Below are positions 20,660 to 28,222 of a stretch of DNA of 64,000 bases, one piece after another. The notes under the pieces are model-generated. The model was not told the DNA's origin, ran no database searches, and was given only the letters and a program-made list of their open reading frames with translations. The position numbers and the translations under genes are program-made. The number at the start of each line of letters is the position of its first letter. The first letter of the stretch is position 1. Where the stretch lies: NCBI GenBank assembly GCA_021770445.1, contig JAETQY010000008.1:62001-126000 (forward strand). The letters are read 5' to 3'. The stretch is from Bacillota bacterium (GTDB taxonomy: Bacteria > Bacillota > Clostridia > Oscillospirales > Oscillospiraceae).

Positions 20660-21076
20660 TTACAGGGCAAAGGGCACCCGATTGGGGTTCATGCCCTCGC
20701 GCCAGTCCAGGTCGCCCCGGGCCAGACCGTGGATCAGCAGCTCAGCGGTGGCTACGTTGGTGGCCACGGGGACGGAGTGCTGGTCGCACAGGCGGGTGAT
20801 ATACAGTACGTCCTTATCCATCTCGTTGTCCTGGGGGGAGTTAAAAAAGAGCACCATGTCGACCTCATTATAGATAATGCGCTGGCCGATCTGCTCGATG
20901 CCGCCGTGCTCGTGGGACAGGAAAAGCTGGACGGGCAGGCCGGTGGCCTCCGCCACCATGCGCCCGGTGGCGTTGGTGCCGCAGACAGAGTGCTTGGACA
21001 AAATGCCGCAGTAGGCAGTGCAGAACTGGACCATCAGCTCTTGTTTTTTGGTATGGCTCATAATTGCGATGTTCAT
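20660..21076 (-). CDS. mgsA: Methylglyoxal synthase-like protein lacking catalytic Asp residues
   Basis: A 138-aa protein of the MGS fold, which in true MgsA converts dihydroxyacetone phosphate to methylglyoxal. Shared family segments are KKQELMVQFCTAYCGIL, VAEATGLPVQLFLSHEHGG and RLCDQHSVPVATNVATAELL. However the active-site motif GGDQQIG is GGIEQIG (Ile60 in place of catalytic Asp71 of E. coli) and the DP motif is SP (Ser80 in place of Asp91). The phosphate loop is also altered (CGTNATG). It may bind a phosphosugar or nucleotide without synthase activity. The gene name is by homology only. Confidence 0.8.
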   Translation of the reverse strand: MNIAIMSHTKKQELMVQFCTAYCGILSKHSVCGTNATGRMVAEATGLPVQLFLSHEHGGIEQIGQRIIYNEVDMVLFFNSPQDNEMDKDVLYITRLCDQHSVPVATNVATAELLIHGLARGDLDWREGMNPNRVPFAL

Positions 21077-21110
21077 GGCATCAATACCTCCTTATATGTA
21101 TTGGCAGGCG

Positions 21111-21845
21111 CTATCGAATGCGCATTATGGGGACGCGGTCTCCCTCTAGCCGTCGGGCAATATTCCGGCAGGCCAGGGCTGCGCCCTTTGGACCTCGGGT
21201 GGTGAGGGGTAGCCCCAGATTGGCGCACAGGATGACCTGGGGGTCCTCAGGCACCACGCCAATCAGGGGCAGTCCAGCGGCGTCCATGGCGTCGTCAATG
21301 GTGGTGCGCAGCTTGCGCAGCAGCTTGGTCTGGATACGGTTCATCACCAGATGAATGGTCCTGAGATGCTCCAGCTCCGCCACCGCCCGCTGGGCGTCCC
21401 GCAGAGAGGAGGCGTCGTTGGTGGACACCACCAGCGCCCGGTCGGCGCCGCAGACAGCCAGGCGGAAGCCGGCGCCCAGGCCGGCGGGGGAGTCGATGAG
21501 GATGTAGTCGTACATGGTGCGGGCGGTATCCAGCAAGGCCCGTACCTTTTCCGGGGTGAGGCTGGGGGGTAGGGACATGGGGGAGGTGAGCAGCCACAGC
21601 CCCTTCAAGGTTGGGTGCTCCACCGCGGCTCTGGCCAGGGGACAGCGCCCCAGCGCCACATCGGAGAAGTCCATCAGGGCCCGGTCGTTGAGCCCCAGGG
21701 CGATGTCCAGGTTCCGCAGGCCAATGTCCATGTCGATACACAGCACCGTACGGCCCATCAGGGCCAGAGAGGCGGCAACGCCGCCGGTAATGGAGGTCTT
21801 CCCGGTGCCGCCCTTGCCGGAAGTAATGGTAATTACGGTGCCCAT
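21111..21845 (-). CDS. minD: MinD/ParA-family septum-site ATPase
   Basis: A 244-aa deviant-Walker-A ATPase: GKGGTGKTS at residues 10-18, CIDMDIGLRNLDIALGL (switch I, typical of MinD) and ILIDSPAGLGAGF. The C-terminus (RRLEGDRVPIMRIR) is short and basic and could act as the membrane-targeting amphipathic helix. No minC or minE is adjacent. It has its own predicted promoter and follows rsmG on the same strand. A MinD-like role in division-site selection is likely but the lone context leaves room for another MinD/ParA function. Confidence 0.82.
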   Translation of the reverse strand: MGTVITITSGKGGTGKTSITGGVAASLALMGRTVLCIDMDIGLRNLDIALGLNDRALMDFSDVALGRCPLARAAVEHPTLKGLWLLTSPMSLPPSLTPEKVRALLDTARTMYDYILIDSPAGLGAGFRLAVCGADRALVVSTNDASSLRDAQRAVAELEHLRTIHLVMNRIQTKLLRKLRTTIDDAMDAAGLPLIGVVPEDPQVILCANLGLPLTTRGPKGAALACRNIARRLEGDRVPIMRIR

Positions 21846-21872
21846 GGAAGAAACCTCCTATTTTACAACTTT

Positions 21873-21900
21873 AATATATCATAAATCTGCGGTCCGTCAA
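21873..21900 (-). promoter_or_regulatory. Predicted minD promoter
   Basis: Minus strand -35 TTGACG (21895-21900), 16-bp spacer, -10 TATATT (21873-21878). AT-rich flank. The leader is about 20 nt with a GGAGG before the ATG. Confidence 0.6.
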
Positions 21901-21964
21901 CCTTTTTTTGAGAATCATTTAGAAAAAATTTACAATTTGCCGGTTTTCTCCGCAAAAGAGCCGG

Positions 21965-22678
21965 TCAAAGCGGGTCCTTTTGTATTTTGGACCACCGGCG
22001 AGGGTATCCCTTTAAAGTGGGGGTCAGCTTCTCGATAATGACAAGGCGGTGGGTGACCTCCGTGCCCGGAATGCCGTAGTCCTCCAGGCTGGCCACTCGG
22101 CAGCCCAGCAGCTTGACGGCGTGGTCCGCCCCGGCCAGCTCCTGGTCGCTGCCGGTGGACTTCATGGCCAGGAACTTCCCTCCCACCTTCACAAGGGGGA
22201 GGCACAGCTCGCACAGCTGCCGCAGGTCGGCCACCGCCCGGGCGGCGGCAAGGTCGAAGCTGTCCCGGAAGCCCTTTACCAGGGCCTGCTCCTCCGCCCG
22301 GGCGTGGAGGGTGCGGACGCCATTCAGCTCCAGAGCCTGGGCGGTCTCGTCCAGCCAGTCCAGCCGCTTGTTCAGCGAATCCAGGAGGGTCACGTCCAGA
22401 GAGGGGACCAGAATTTTCAGTACCAGTCCGGGGAAGCCCGCCCCGGTGCCCACGTCGATGAGGGTCTTCCCCTCAAAATCGCAGAACTTGAGGAGGGCGG
22501 CGCAGTCCAGCATATGGAGCCGGGCCACCGCGTCCGGCTCCCGGATGGCGGTGAGGTTCATCACCTGATTCTTTTCCAGGAGGAGCTGTCCGTATCGGGC
22601 CAGCTTGACGGGGGCGTCCGCCGGGACGCGGCCGGTCAGCCCCAGTGCCTCCAGGCCGGCGGAGATGATTTCTTCCAT
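21965..22678 (-). CDS. rsmG: 16S rRNA (guanine-N7)-methyltransferase RsmG
   Basis: A 237-aa class I SAM methyltransferase that modifies G527 of 16S rRNA. It shows LLEKNQVMNLTAIREPDAV, the SAM loop LIDVGTGAGFPGLVLKIL and FDLAAARAVADLRQLCEL. Standard length. In Bacillus it precedes noc-soj-spo0J; here those genes lie 4-6 kb away on the same strand but upstream, so the block has been reshuffled. Confidence 0.97.
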   Translation of the reverse strand: MEEIISAGLEALGLTGRVPADAPVKLARYGQLLLEKNQVMNLTAIREPDAVARLHMLDCAALLKFCDFEGKTLIDVGTGAGFPGLVLKILVPSLDVTLLDSLNKRLDWLDETAQALELNGVRTLHARAEEQALVKGFRDSFDLAAARAVADLRQLCELCLPLVKVGGKFLAMKSTGSDQELAGADHAVKLLGCRVASLEDYGIPGTEVTHRLVIIEKLTPTLKGYPRRWSKIQKDPL

Positions 22679-22681
22679 GAG

Positions 22682-23059
22682 CTACCCCCCCAGAATGGAG
22701 ACGCCGATGACGGTGACAAAGTCAGAGAAGTTGGACAGCAATCCGATGATACCGATGGGCAGGGTGACCAGGGCCAGCAGCCAGCACAGAACGGCCAGAG
22801 CGATGGCGGGTCCTTTCCCTGGTTTCCCGGTAGATTTCCAGGACACCAGCACCACCGCGCCCAGCCCGATGAGGCCGGGGACAGTGAGCAGGGGGCCCAG
22901 ATTGCCCAGAGCGGTGCCGGTAAAGTAGATGTAGGTGGTCAGGGCCAGGAGGATGACCATGTAGATGACACCGATCCAGGCTAGGGTCCGTTTAACGGGG
23001 GAGGCGGGGGTATAGCTCCGACTTTCGTCGGGGTTGGGAGCGCGCTTGTCCTCGGCCAT
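22682..23059 (-). CDS. Small integral membrane protein, unknown function
   Basis: A 125-aa protein with a hydrophilic N-terminus (about 22 residues) and three hydrophobic segments: TLAWIGVIYMVILLALTTYI, LLTVPGLIGLGAVVLVSW and AIALAVLCWLLALVTLPIGI. No known motif. Its ATG at 23059 abuts the mscL stop and its own stop is 3 bp from the rsmG start, so it is co-transcribed with both. Confidence 0.75.
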   Translation of the reverse strand: MAEDKRAPNPDESRSYTPASPVKRTLAWIGVIYMVILLALTTYIYFTGTALGNLGPLLTVPGLIGLGAVVLVSWKSTGKPGKGPAIALAVLCWLLALVTLPIGIIGLLSNFSDFVTVIGVSILGG

Positions 23060-23446
23060 TTACTGCTTCTCCTTTAACAGGTCCCGGATCTCCGTGAGCA
23101 GCTTCTCCTCAGCGGAGGGCTCGGGGGGAGCGGGGGGCGCCTCCTCCCTCTTGCGGTGGAAGCGGTTGATGGTCTTAATCATGCAGAACACCACAAAGGC
23201 CATGACCAGGAAGTTGAGAACGGCCTGAATAAAGTTTCCGTAGGCGATGACCGCCCCGTTGATGGTGAAGTGCAGCTCCGCGAAAGAGATGCTGCCGGTA
23301 AAAATGCCCAGCAGAGGCATGATGATGTCGTTGATCAGGGAGGTGGTGATGGCGCTGAAGGCCCCGCCGATGATGACGCCGACGGCCATGTCCATCACGT
23401 TGCCCCGGGCGATAAACTGCTTGAACTCATCTATAAATTTTTTCAT
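23060..23446 (-). CDS. mscL: Large-conductance mechanosensitive channel MscL
   Basis: A 128-aa MscL subunit that opens under membrane tension to release solutes on hypo-osmotic shock. It shows the N-terminal helix FIDEFKQFIARGNVMDMAVG, pore-lining TM1 AVGVIIGGAFSAITTSLIND, TM2 FIQAVLNFLVMAFVVFCMIK and the C-terminal bundle helix (EEKLLTEIRDLLKEK). Normal length. Confidence 0.97.
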   Translation of the reverse strand: MKKFIDEFKQFIARGNVMDMAVGVIIGGAFSAITTSLINDIIMPLLGIFTGSISFAELHFTINGAVIAYGNFIQAVLNFLVMAFVVFCMIKTINRFHRKREEAPPAPPEPSAEEKLLTEIRDLLKEKQ

Positions 23447-23477
23447 AGCGCACCTCTTACCTTTTCTTATGTGTCAC

Positions 23478-24227
23478 TTACCAGTGGCCCTCTTCACCTC
23501 GGACATGGGTCTGCTTAATACCCATCTGTAGGTTGTACAGGGTCTTGTTCAGCGCAGTGATCTCCTGCTCGGTGAGCTGGGCGAACAGGATGCCGTACCA
23601 GAATACGCCGGGGGCATGCTCTACGCACCGGACGACCTGACCCAGGAAGTTCAGCGGGGCGTAGTCCTCCAGCTTGACCCGGATGCGCACCACCTCGTCC
23701 TCCACATGGACATACTCCGACTGCACGCAGCAGCCGCCAGTGCTGATGTTCACTAGGGTGCACTCCTCGGGGTTGCGCTGGCGCTCATCATCCGAGCGAT
23801 AGAGGGACACCGGCGTGGTGAAGGGGAGGCGGAAGTTGTCCCGGTGCTCCACATGGTGCTCGATCTTCAGGCTTTTCAGCCGGAGGACAGTCCGGCCGGA
23901 CTCCTGGACGATGCCGCTGAGGCACAGGGGGATGAGCCGCCTGTCGTAACCGCTGAGGCTAACCGCGGCCCCTACGGGGGAGATCTTAAAGGACAGCTCG
24001 CCGGGCAGCCGGCCCAGGGTCAGGGTGTCGGGGGAGAATTCAGTCACCCGGCCGGAGAGCAAGGGCTCGCCCTCCCTGGTCATCACATCCAGGTGCATCC
24101 CCTCGTACAGCTCCCCGGTAGGAGCGGCGTCCGGGGGAAAAGATGCCCGCTGGGGCAGCTGCTCCGTCTCTCGGAGCAGGTCCTCGGCGTCCTCGTCGTC
24201 CCGGGAAAAGAATGAAAAAATACCCAT
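23478..24227 (-). CDS. PilZ-domain c-di-GMP receptor protein (YcgR-like)
   Basis: A 249-aa protein. The first about 40 residues are acidic and low complexity, followed by a YcgR-N-like beta domain (about residues 40-122) and a C-terminal PilZ domain. The c-di-GMP-binding motifs are intact: RDNFR (RxxxR, residues 129-133) and NISTGG (NxSxxG, residues 160-165). Family members act as c-di-GMP brakes or effectors for motility, pili or surface polysaccharide. No motility genes are nearby, so the output is unknown. Located between serS and mscL on the same strand. Confidence 0.87.
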   Translation of the reverse strand: MGIFSFFSRDDEDAEDLLRETEQLPQRASFPPDAAPTGELYEGMHLDVMTREGEPLLSGRVTEFSPDTLTLGRLPGELSFKISPVGAAVSLSGYDRRLIPLCLSGIVQESGRTVLRLKSLKIEHHVEHRDNFRLPFTTPVSLYRSDDERQRNPEECTLVNISTGGCCVQSEYVHVEDEVVRIRVKLEDYAPLNFLGQVVRCVEHAPGVFWYGILFAQLTEQEITALNKTLYNLQMGIKQTHVRGEEGHW

Positions 24228-24248
24228 AATGGCCTCTCCTTATCGATC

Positions 24249-25550
24249 TTATTTTTGGGGCTTCATGACCTCCAGGCCGCCCATGTAAGGCTGGAGCACC
24301 TTGGGGATCACCACGCTGCCGTCGGCCTGGAGGTTGTTCTCCAGGAAGGCGATGAGCATACGGGGGGGCGCTACCACGGTGTTGTTCAGGGTGTGGGGCA
24401 GGTAGGTGCCCTTCTCGCCCTTCACCCGCATTTTCAGGCGGCGGGCCTGGGCGTCGCCCAGGTTGGAGCAGGAGCAGACCTCAAAATACTTCTGCTGCCG
24501 GGGGGACCAGGCCTCGATGTCGCAGGACTTCACCTTCAGGTCGGCCAGGTCGCCGGAGCAGCACTCCAGCTGCCGCACGGGGATGTCCAGGGAGCGAAAG
24601 AGCTCCACGGAGTAACGCCACATCTTCTCATACCAGTCCATGGAGTCCTCAGGCCGGCACACCACGATCATCTCCTGCTTCTCGAACTGGTGGATGCGGT
24701 AGACCCCCCGCTCCTCGATGCCGTGGGAGCCCTTCTCCTTGCGGAAGCAGGGGGAATAGGAGGTGAGGGTCTGGGGCAGAGAGGCCTCGGGGATAATCTG
24801 GTCGATAAACTTGCCGATCATGGAGTGCTCGCTGGTGCCGATGAGGTACAGGTCCTCCCCTTCGATCTTGTACATCATGGCCTCCATGTCGGTCTGGCTC
24901 ATGACGCCCTCCACCACATTGCCGTGGATCATGAAGGGGGGGATGCAGAAGGTGAAACCCTTGTTAATCATAAAGTCCCGGGCATAGGCCAGCACCGCTT
25001 CATGGAGCCGGGCTACGTCGCCCAGCAGGTAGTAGAAGCCATTGCCCGACACCCGGCCGGCGGCGTCCATGTCCACCCCGTTGAAGGACTCCATGATTTC
25101 GGTGTGGTAGGGGATCTCGAAGTCGGGCACCTTGGGCTCGCCAAAGCGCTCCACCTCCATGTTGGCGCTGTCGTCGGGGCCGATGGGGACAGAGGGGTCG
25201 ATGATGTTGGGGATGACCAGCATGATCTTCCGGATCTCCTCGGCCAGCTCAGTCTCCTTCTGCTCCAGCTCGGCCAGCCGGTCGGCGTTGGCCTTCACCT
25301 TGGCCTTGGCCTCCTCGGCCTCTGCCAGCTTGGAGGGGTCCTTCTTGGCCTGGCCCATGAGCATCCCAACCTGCTTGCTGAGGGTGTTCCGGGCGGCCCG
25401 GAGCTCGTTGGCCTCGGACATGGCAGCCCGGTTCTGGGCGTCCAGCTCCAACACCTGGTCCACCAGAGGGAGCTTCTCCTCCTGGAATTTCTTCTTAATA
25501 TTTTCCTTTACGGCCTCCGGGTTCTCCCGGACAAAGCGAATGTCAAGCAT
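24249..25550 (-). CDS. serS: Seryl-tRNA synthetase
   Basis: A 433-aa SerRS with an N-terminal coiled-coil tRNA-binding arm (residues about 30-105), class II motif 2 (CFRKEKGSHGIEERGVYRIH) and motif 3 (NNTVVAPPRMLIAFLENN). The start at 25550 (MLDIRFVRENPEAVKENIKK) follows AGGAG; an in-frame ATG 30 codons upstream overlaps the parS-like site and is rejected. Confidence 0.98.
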   Translation of the reverse strand: MLDIRFVRENPEAVKENIKKKFQEEKLPLVDQVLELDAQNRAAMSEANELRAARNTLSKQVGMLMGQAKKDPSKLAEAEEAKAKVKANADRLAELEQKETELAEEIRKIMLVIPNIIDPSVPIGPDDSANMEVERFGEPKVPDFEIPYHTEIMESFNGVDMDAAGRVSGNGFYYLLGDVARLHEAVLAYARDFMINKGFTFCIPPFMIHGNVVEGVMSQTDMEAMMYKIEGEDLYLIGTSEHSMIGKFIDQIIPEASLPQTLTSYSPCFRKEKGSHGIEERGVYRIHQFEKQEMIVVCRPEDSMDWYEKMWRYSVELFRSLDIPVRQLECCSGDLADLKVKSCDIEAWSPRQQKYFEVCSCSNLGDAQARRLKMRVKGEKGTYLPHTLNNTVVAPPRMLIAFLENNLQADGSVVIPKVLQPYMGGLEVMKPQK

Positions 25551-25572
25551 AATATATATCTCCTTTTCTTCA

Positions 25573-25588
25573 TGTTCCACGTGAAACG
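25573..25588. promoter_or_regulatory. parS-like site
   Basis: TGTTCCACGTGAAACG differs from the parS consensus at two of 16 positions and keeps the central CCACGTGAAAC core. It lies just upstream of serS, about 0.7 kb from parB. Probably a secondary ParB site. Confidence 0.75.
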
Positions 25589-25644
25589 TCGTCGTCGCAC
25601 GCTTCATATCCTTCGCTTCCGCGCAAGCGCGAAAGCTCACTCAT

Positions 25645-25711
25645 TCCGCTGCTCCGCCTCTCCAAAGCACAACCGCTCCGCTGGGTTGTGCTTTGGGGCC
25701 GCCTTCGGCGG
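25645..25711. repeat. Palindromic repeat, family B (13-bp stem, 9-nt loop)
   Basis: Stem CCAAAGCACAACC / GGTTGTGCTTTGG (25662-25674, 25684-25696) with loop GCTCCGCTG, preceded by a GCTCCGCCTCT context and followed by a small GCCGCC/GGCGGC hairpin. A second copy with the same loop and geometry but a different stem is inside mutL at 48975-49009. On the minus strand it lies between the coiled-coil gene and serS. Confidence 0.75.
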
Positions 25712-26311
25712 CTACTTAATTACTTTGTTTCGAATTTCCATATACCGGTCGTAGGGGGAGAAGCGGTCGTTGTCGGTGGCGCTCACCTTGGGCAGGTAGT
25801 CGGCCAGGCCGCCCCCCTCCAGAGAGGCGATGAGCTCCCGGCACTTGCTGTACCGGCCGCGGACGTAGGCCTCGTTGATCTGCCAGAACCAGTCCAGGGC
25901 CTCCGCGGTGCGGCTGTGCTCAATGCCGGCCTGCTGGGCGGCGTCGTAATCGGCTTTCAGCTTGTCGTACTGGTCCTGTAAGTCCTTGAGCTGCTGCTCC
26001 TGGTCCTCCAGCTGCTCCTTGAGCTGCTTGTTCTCCTCCAGGATGCCGTTAAGGGTCTGGGTGGCGGAGACGGACTGCTGAATGTTGTCCTGATTCTCCT
26101 CCTGGAGCCTCTGATATTGTCTCCGCTCCATCATAAATGTAAACAGGAGCAGGACAAAAGCGGCGCAGAACAACACGGCGATATATTGGAGAACTGAGCG
26201 CTGACGGCGGCGCTGGCTTTTGCTGGGCCTGGCCAGCCGCCGCCTGGGGGCGGGGGAGGGCTGGTCCGGTGTCTCTCTGCGGTCCTCAGGCAAGGGGCGC
26301 ACCCCCTTCAC
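25712..26311 (-). CDS. Single-pass membrane coiled-coil protein, unknown function
   Basis: About 199 aa. The cytosolic N-terminus is basic (RRRLARPSKSQRRRQR), followed by one TM segment (LQYIAVLFCAAFVLLLFTFM, about residues 41-60), a long coiled coil (about residues 65-130, heptads rich in Gln/Glu/Leu) and a small C-terminal domain (WFWQINEAYVRGRYSKCREL). It overlaps the 3' end of parB. The GTG at 26311 lacks a clear RBS, and a TTG six codons in, behind GGGGG, is an alternative. Co-transcribed with parA-parB. Not recognised; a division or segregation accessory role is only a guess from context. Confidence 0.7.
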   Translation of the reverse strand: MKGVRPLPEDRRETPDQPSPAPRRRLARPSKSQRRRQRSVLQYIAVLFCAAFVLLLFTFMMERRQYQRLQEENQDNIQQSVSATQTLNGILEENKQLKEQLEDQEQQLKDLQDQYDKLKADYDAAQQAGIEHSRTAEALDWFWQINEAYVRGRYSKCRELIASLEGGGLADYLPKVSATDNDRFSPYDRYMEIRNKVIK

Positions 26312-27179
26312 CGTTCAGGCGGCGGAGCAGCGCCAGGAGGGTCTCCAGGTCCTGCTCGTTGTAATACTCCAGCTCGATCCGGCCCTTTTTCCCCTTGTGG
26401 GCAATCTTCACCTTCCGCCCCAGCCGGCCGGCCAGGTCCTTCTCCAGCTCCCCCAGGTAGAGGGAGAGGTCGGGGCCCTGGGCCTTGGGCTTCTCCTTCT
26501 TCTCCTTTTGGAGGGACTTCACCAGGGCCTCTGTCTGCCGCACGGACAGCCCCTCCTTTACCACCCGGGCGGCGGCCTCCTTCTGAAGGGCGGCGGTGGG
26601 GGCCCCCAGGATGGCCCGGGCGTGGCCCGCGGAGAGGGCGTCCTCCTCCACCAGCTTCATCACCTCGTCGGGTAGGGCCAGTAGCCGCAGGGTGTTGGTG
26701 ATGGCGGGCCGGGACTTGCCCATCTGCCGGGCCACCTGCTCCTGGGTGAGGCCGTACTCCTCCATCAGGGTGCGGTAGCCTCGGGCCTCCTCGGCGGGGT
26801 TTAGGTCCTCCCGCTGGAGGTTCTCAATGAGCCCCAGCTCCATCACCTTCCGGTCATCCGCCTCGATGATGACGGCGGGTACCTCCTGGAGCCCGGCGGC
26901 CTTGGCCGCCCGCCACCGCCGCTCCCCGGCGATGATTTGGTAGTAGCCAGAGGCCAACCGGCGCACTGTCAGGGGTTGGATGATGCCGTGGACCCGGATA
27001 GATTCAGCCAGGTCGGCCAACGCCTCCTCGTCAAACCGCTTCCGGGGCTGGTTCAGGCCGGGCTCCACCTGAGAGATGGGCAGAGAGACGGAACCCTCGT
27101 TCTGCTCCGGCAAGCCCGGGTCGCCCAGCAGGGCGTTCAAGCCTCGGCCCAGGCCCAGTTCTGTCTTTCGTTTTGCCAT
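26286..27179 (-). CDS. parB: Chromosome-partitioning protein ParB (Spo0J)
   Basis: A 297-aa CTP-dependent DNA clamp. It shows an N-terminal ParA-stimulating stretch (TELGLGRGLNALLG), the CTP-binding motif GERRWRAA (residues 86-93) and an HTH domain (TQEQVARQMGKSRPAITNTL). Residues Arg157, Thr163, Ala168 and Gly185 occupy the positions known to specify parS over Noc sites. The ATG at 27179 follows GAGGT; an ATG five codons upstream overlaps the parA end and is less likely. Three parS-like sites are in the window. Confidence 0.97.
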   Translation of the reverse strand: MAKRKTELGLGRGLNALLGDPGLPEQNEGSVSLPISQVEPGLNQPRKRFDEEALADLAESIRVHGIIQPLTVRRLASGYYQIIAGERRWRAAKAAGLQEVPAVIIEADDRKVMELGLIENLQREDLNPAEEARGYRTLMEEYGLTQEQVARQMGKSRPAITNTLRLLALPDEVMKLVEEDALSAGHARAILGAPTAALQKEAAARVVKEGLSVRQTEALVKSLQKEKKEKPKAQGPDLSLYLGELEKDLAGRLGRKVKIAHKGKKGRIELEYYNEQDLETLLALLRRLNGEGGAPLA

Positions 27180-27183
27180 ATCG

Positions 27184-27936
27184 TTACCTCGCAATCATTT
27201 CCTCCGCCAGCAGCTTGTATGCCTCCGCCCCTCGGGAGTAGGGGTCATAGGCGGAGATGGGCTTGCCGTGGCTGGGGGCCTCGGACAGGCGGACATTCCG
27301 GGGGATGACGGTGGCGTACACCTGCCCGGGGAAGTGGCGCTTGACCTCCTCCGCCACCTGGAGGGACAGGTTGGTCCGGCTGTCAAACATGGTGAGCAGG
27401 ACCCCCTCCATGGAAAGTCCCGGATTCAGCCGCCGCTTCACCAGCCGGACGGTGGCCAGCAGGTCGCTCAGACCCTCCAGGGCGTAGTATTCGCACTGCA
27501 CCGGCACCAGCAGGGACCCGGCGGCGCACAGGGCGTTGACGGTGAGCAGCTCCAGGGAGGGGGGGCAGTCGATAAAGATGTAGTCGTACCGGTCCGCCAG
27601 GCTGTCCAGGGCGTTTTTTAGCAGCATCTCCCGATTGTCAATGCCGATCATCTCGATGCCCGCCCCGGCCAGCGCCTTGTTGGAGGGCAGCACGTCGCCG
27701 AACCTGGTGGACACCACTGCGCGGGCCGGGTCAGCCTCGCTGACCAGCACGTCGTACACGTTGGGGGAGGCGGTGTTCTTGTCCACCCCCATGCCAGAGG
27801 TGGCGTTGGCCTGGGGGTCAAAGTCGCATAACAGCACCCGCCGGCCCAGATCGTGCAGGGCGGCGGTGATGTTGACGGTGGTGGTGGTCTTGCCCACCCC
27901 GCCCTTTTGGTTGACAACGGCAATGATCTTGGCCAT
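27184..27936 (-). CDS. parA: Chromosome-partitioning ATPase ParA (Soj)
   Basis: A 250-aa ParA ATPase: deviant Walker A QKGGVGKTT at residues 10-18, CDFDPQANATSGMG and YIFIDCPPSLELLTVNAL. The start at 27936 is behind GAGGAGG. It drives origin segregation with ParB/parS and in Bacillus also modulates DnaA. It is 4 bp upstream of parB; noc lies upstream with its own spacer carrying a parS-like site, a repeat and a promoter. Confidence 0.98.
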   Translation of the reverse strand: MAKIIAVVNQKGGVGKTTTTVNITAALHDLGRRVLLCDFDPQANATSGMGVDKNTASPNVYDVLVSEADPARAVVSTRFGDVLPSNKALAGAGIEMIGIDNREMLLKNALDSLADRYDYIFIDCPPSLELLTVNALCAAGSLLVPVQCEYYALEGLSDLLATVRLVKRRLNPGLSMEGVLLTMFDSRTNLSLQVAEEVKRHFPGQVYATVIPRNVRLSEAPSHGKPISAYDPYSRGAEAYKLLAEEMIAR

Positions 27937-27987
27937 GGAGAAGCCTCCTCGGTGTGGTAGAAAATGCAAAGGGTAATGTAACTTTGT

Positions 27988-28016
27988 ATTATATCAATGG
28001 AGCGGGGAGATTTCAA
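27988..28016 (-). promoter_or_regulatory. Predicted parA promoter
   Basis: Minus strand -35 TTGAAA (28011-28016), 17-bp spacer, -10 TATAAT (27988-27993). It lies between the palindromic repeat and parA, so parAB can be transcribed independently of noc. Confidence 0.78.
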
Positions 28017-28038
28017 CCGTTTTTGAAGAAAAATAAAA

Positions 28039-28176
28039 AAGGCTCCCTCTTTGAGGGAGCTGTCGCCGCCATGGGCGGTGACTGAGGGAGTAAAACAGCG
28101 CATTTTTCAATGTTACGCTGCAAAAACTCCCTCCGTCACGGCTTCGCCGCGCCACCTCCCTCAGAGAGGGAGGCTT
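28039..28176. repeat. MITE-like palindromic repeat, family A
   Basis: A 138-bp imperfect inverted repeat beginning AAGGCTCCCTC and ending GAGGGAGGCTT. It has internal hairpins (CTCCCTCTTTGAGGGAG; CGGCTTCGCCG) and the motifs GTGACTGAGGGAG / CTCCCTCCGTCAC facing each other around a short AT-rich centre. Copies of the same architecture occur at 48640-48762 (inside mutL) and 50644-50744. No coding capacity. Confidence 0.8.
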
Positions 28177-28181
28177 CCTAA

Positions 28182-28197
28182 GGTTTCACGTGAAACA
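28182..28197. promoter_or_regulatory. parS site (one mismatch)
   Basis: GGTTTCACGTGAAACA matches parS at 15 of 16 positions. It lies between parA and noc, close to the parAB genes as in many bacteria. Confidence 0.9.
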
Positions 28198-28222
28198 TCG
28201 TCAAGGCAAGGTCTGATTTGGA

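Noticed and set aside
28039-28176. CRISPR array
   Set aside because: No regularly spaced direct repeats with unique spacers; symmetry is inverted, as in a MITE.
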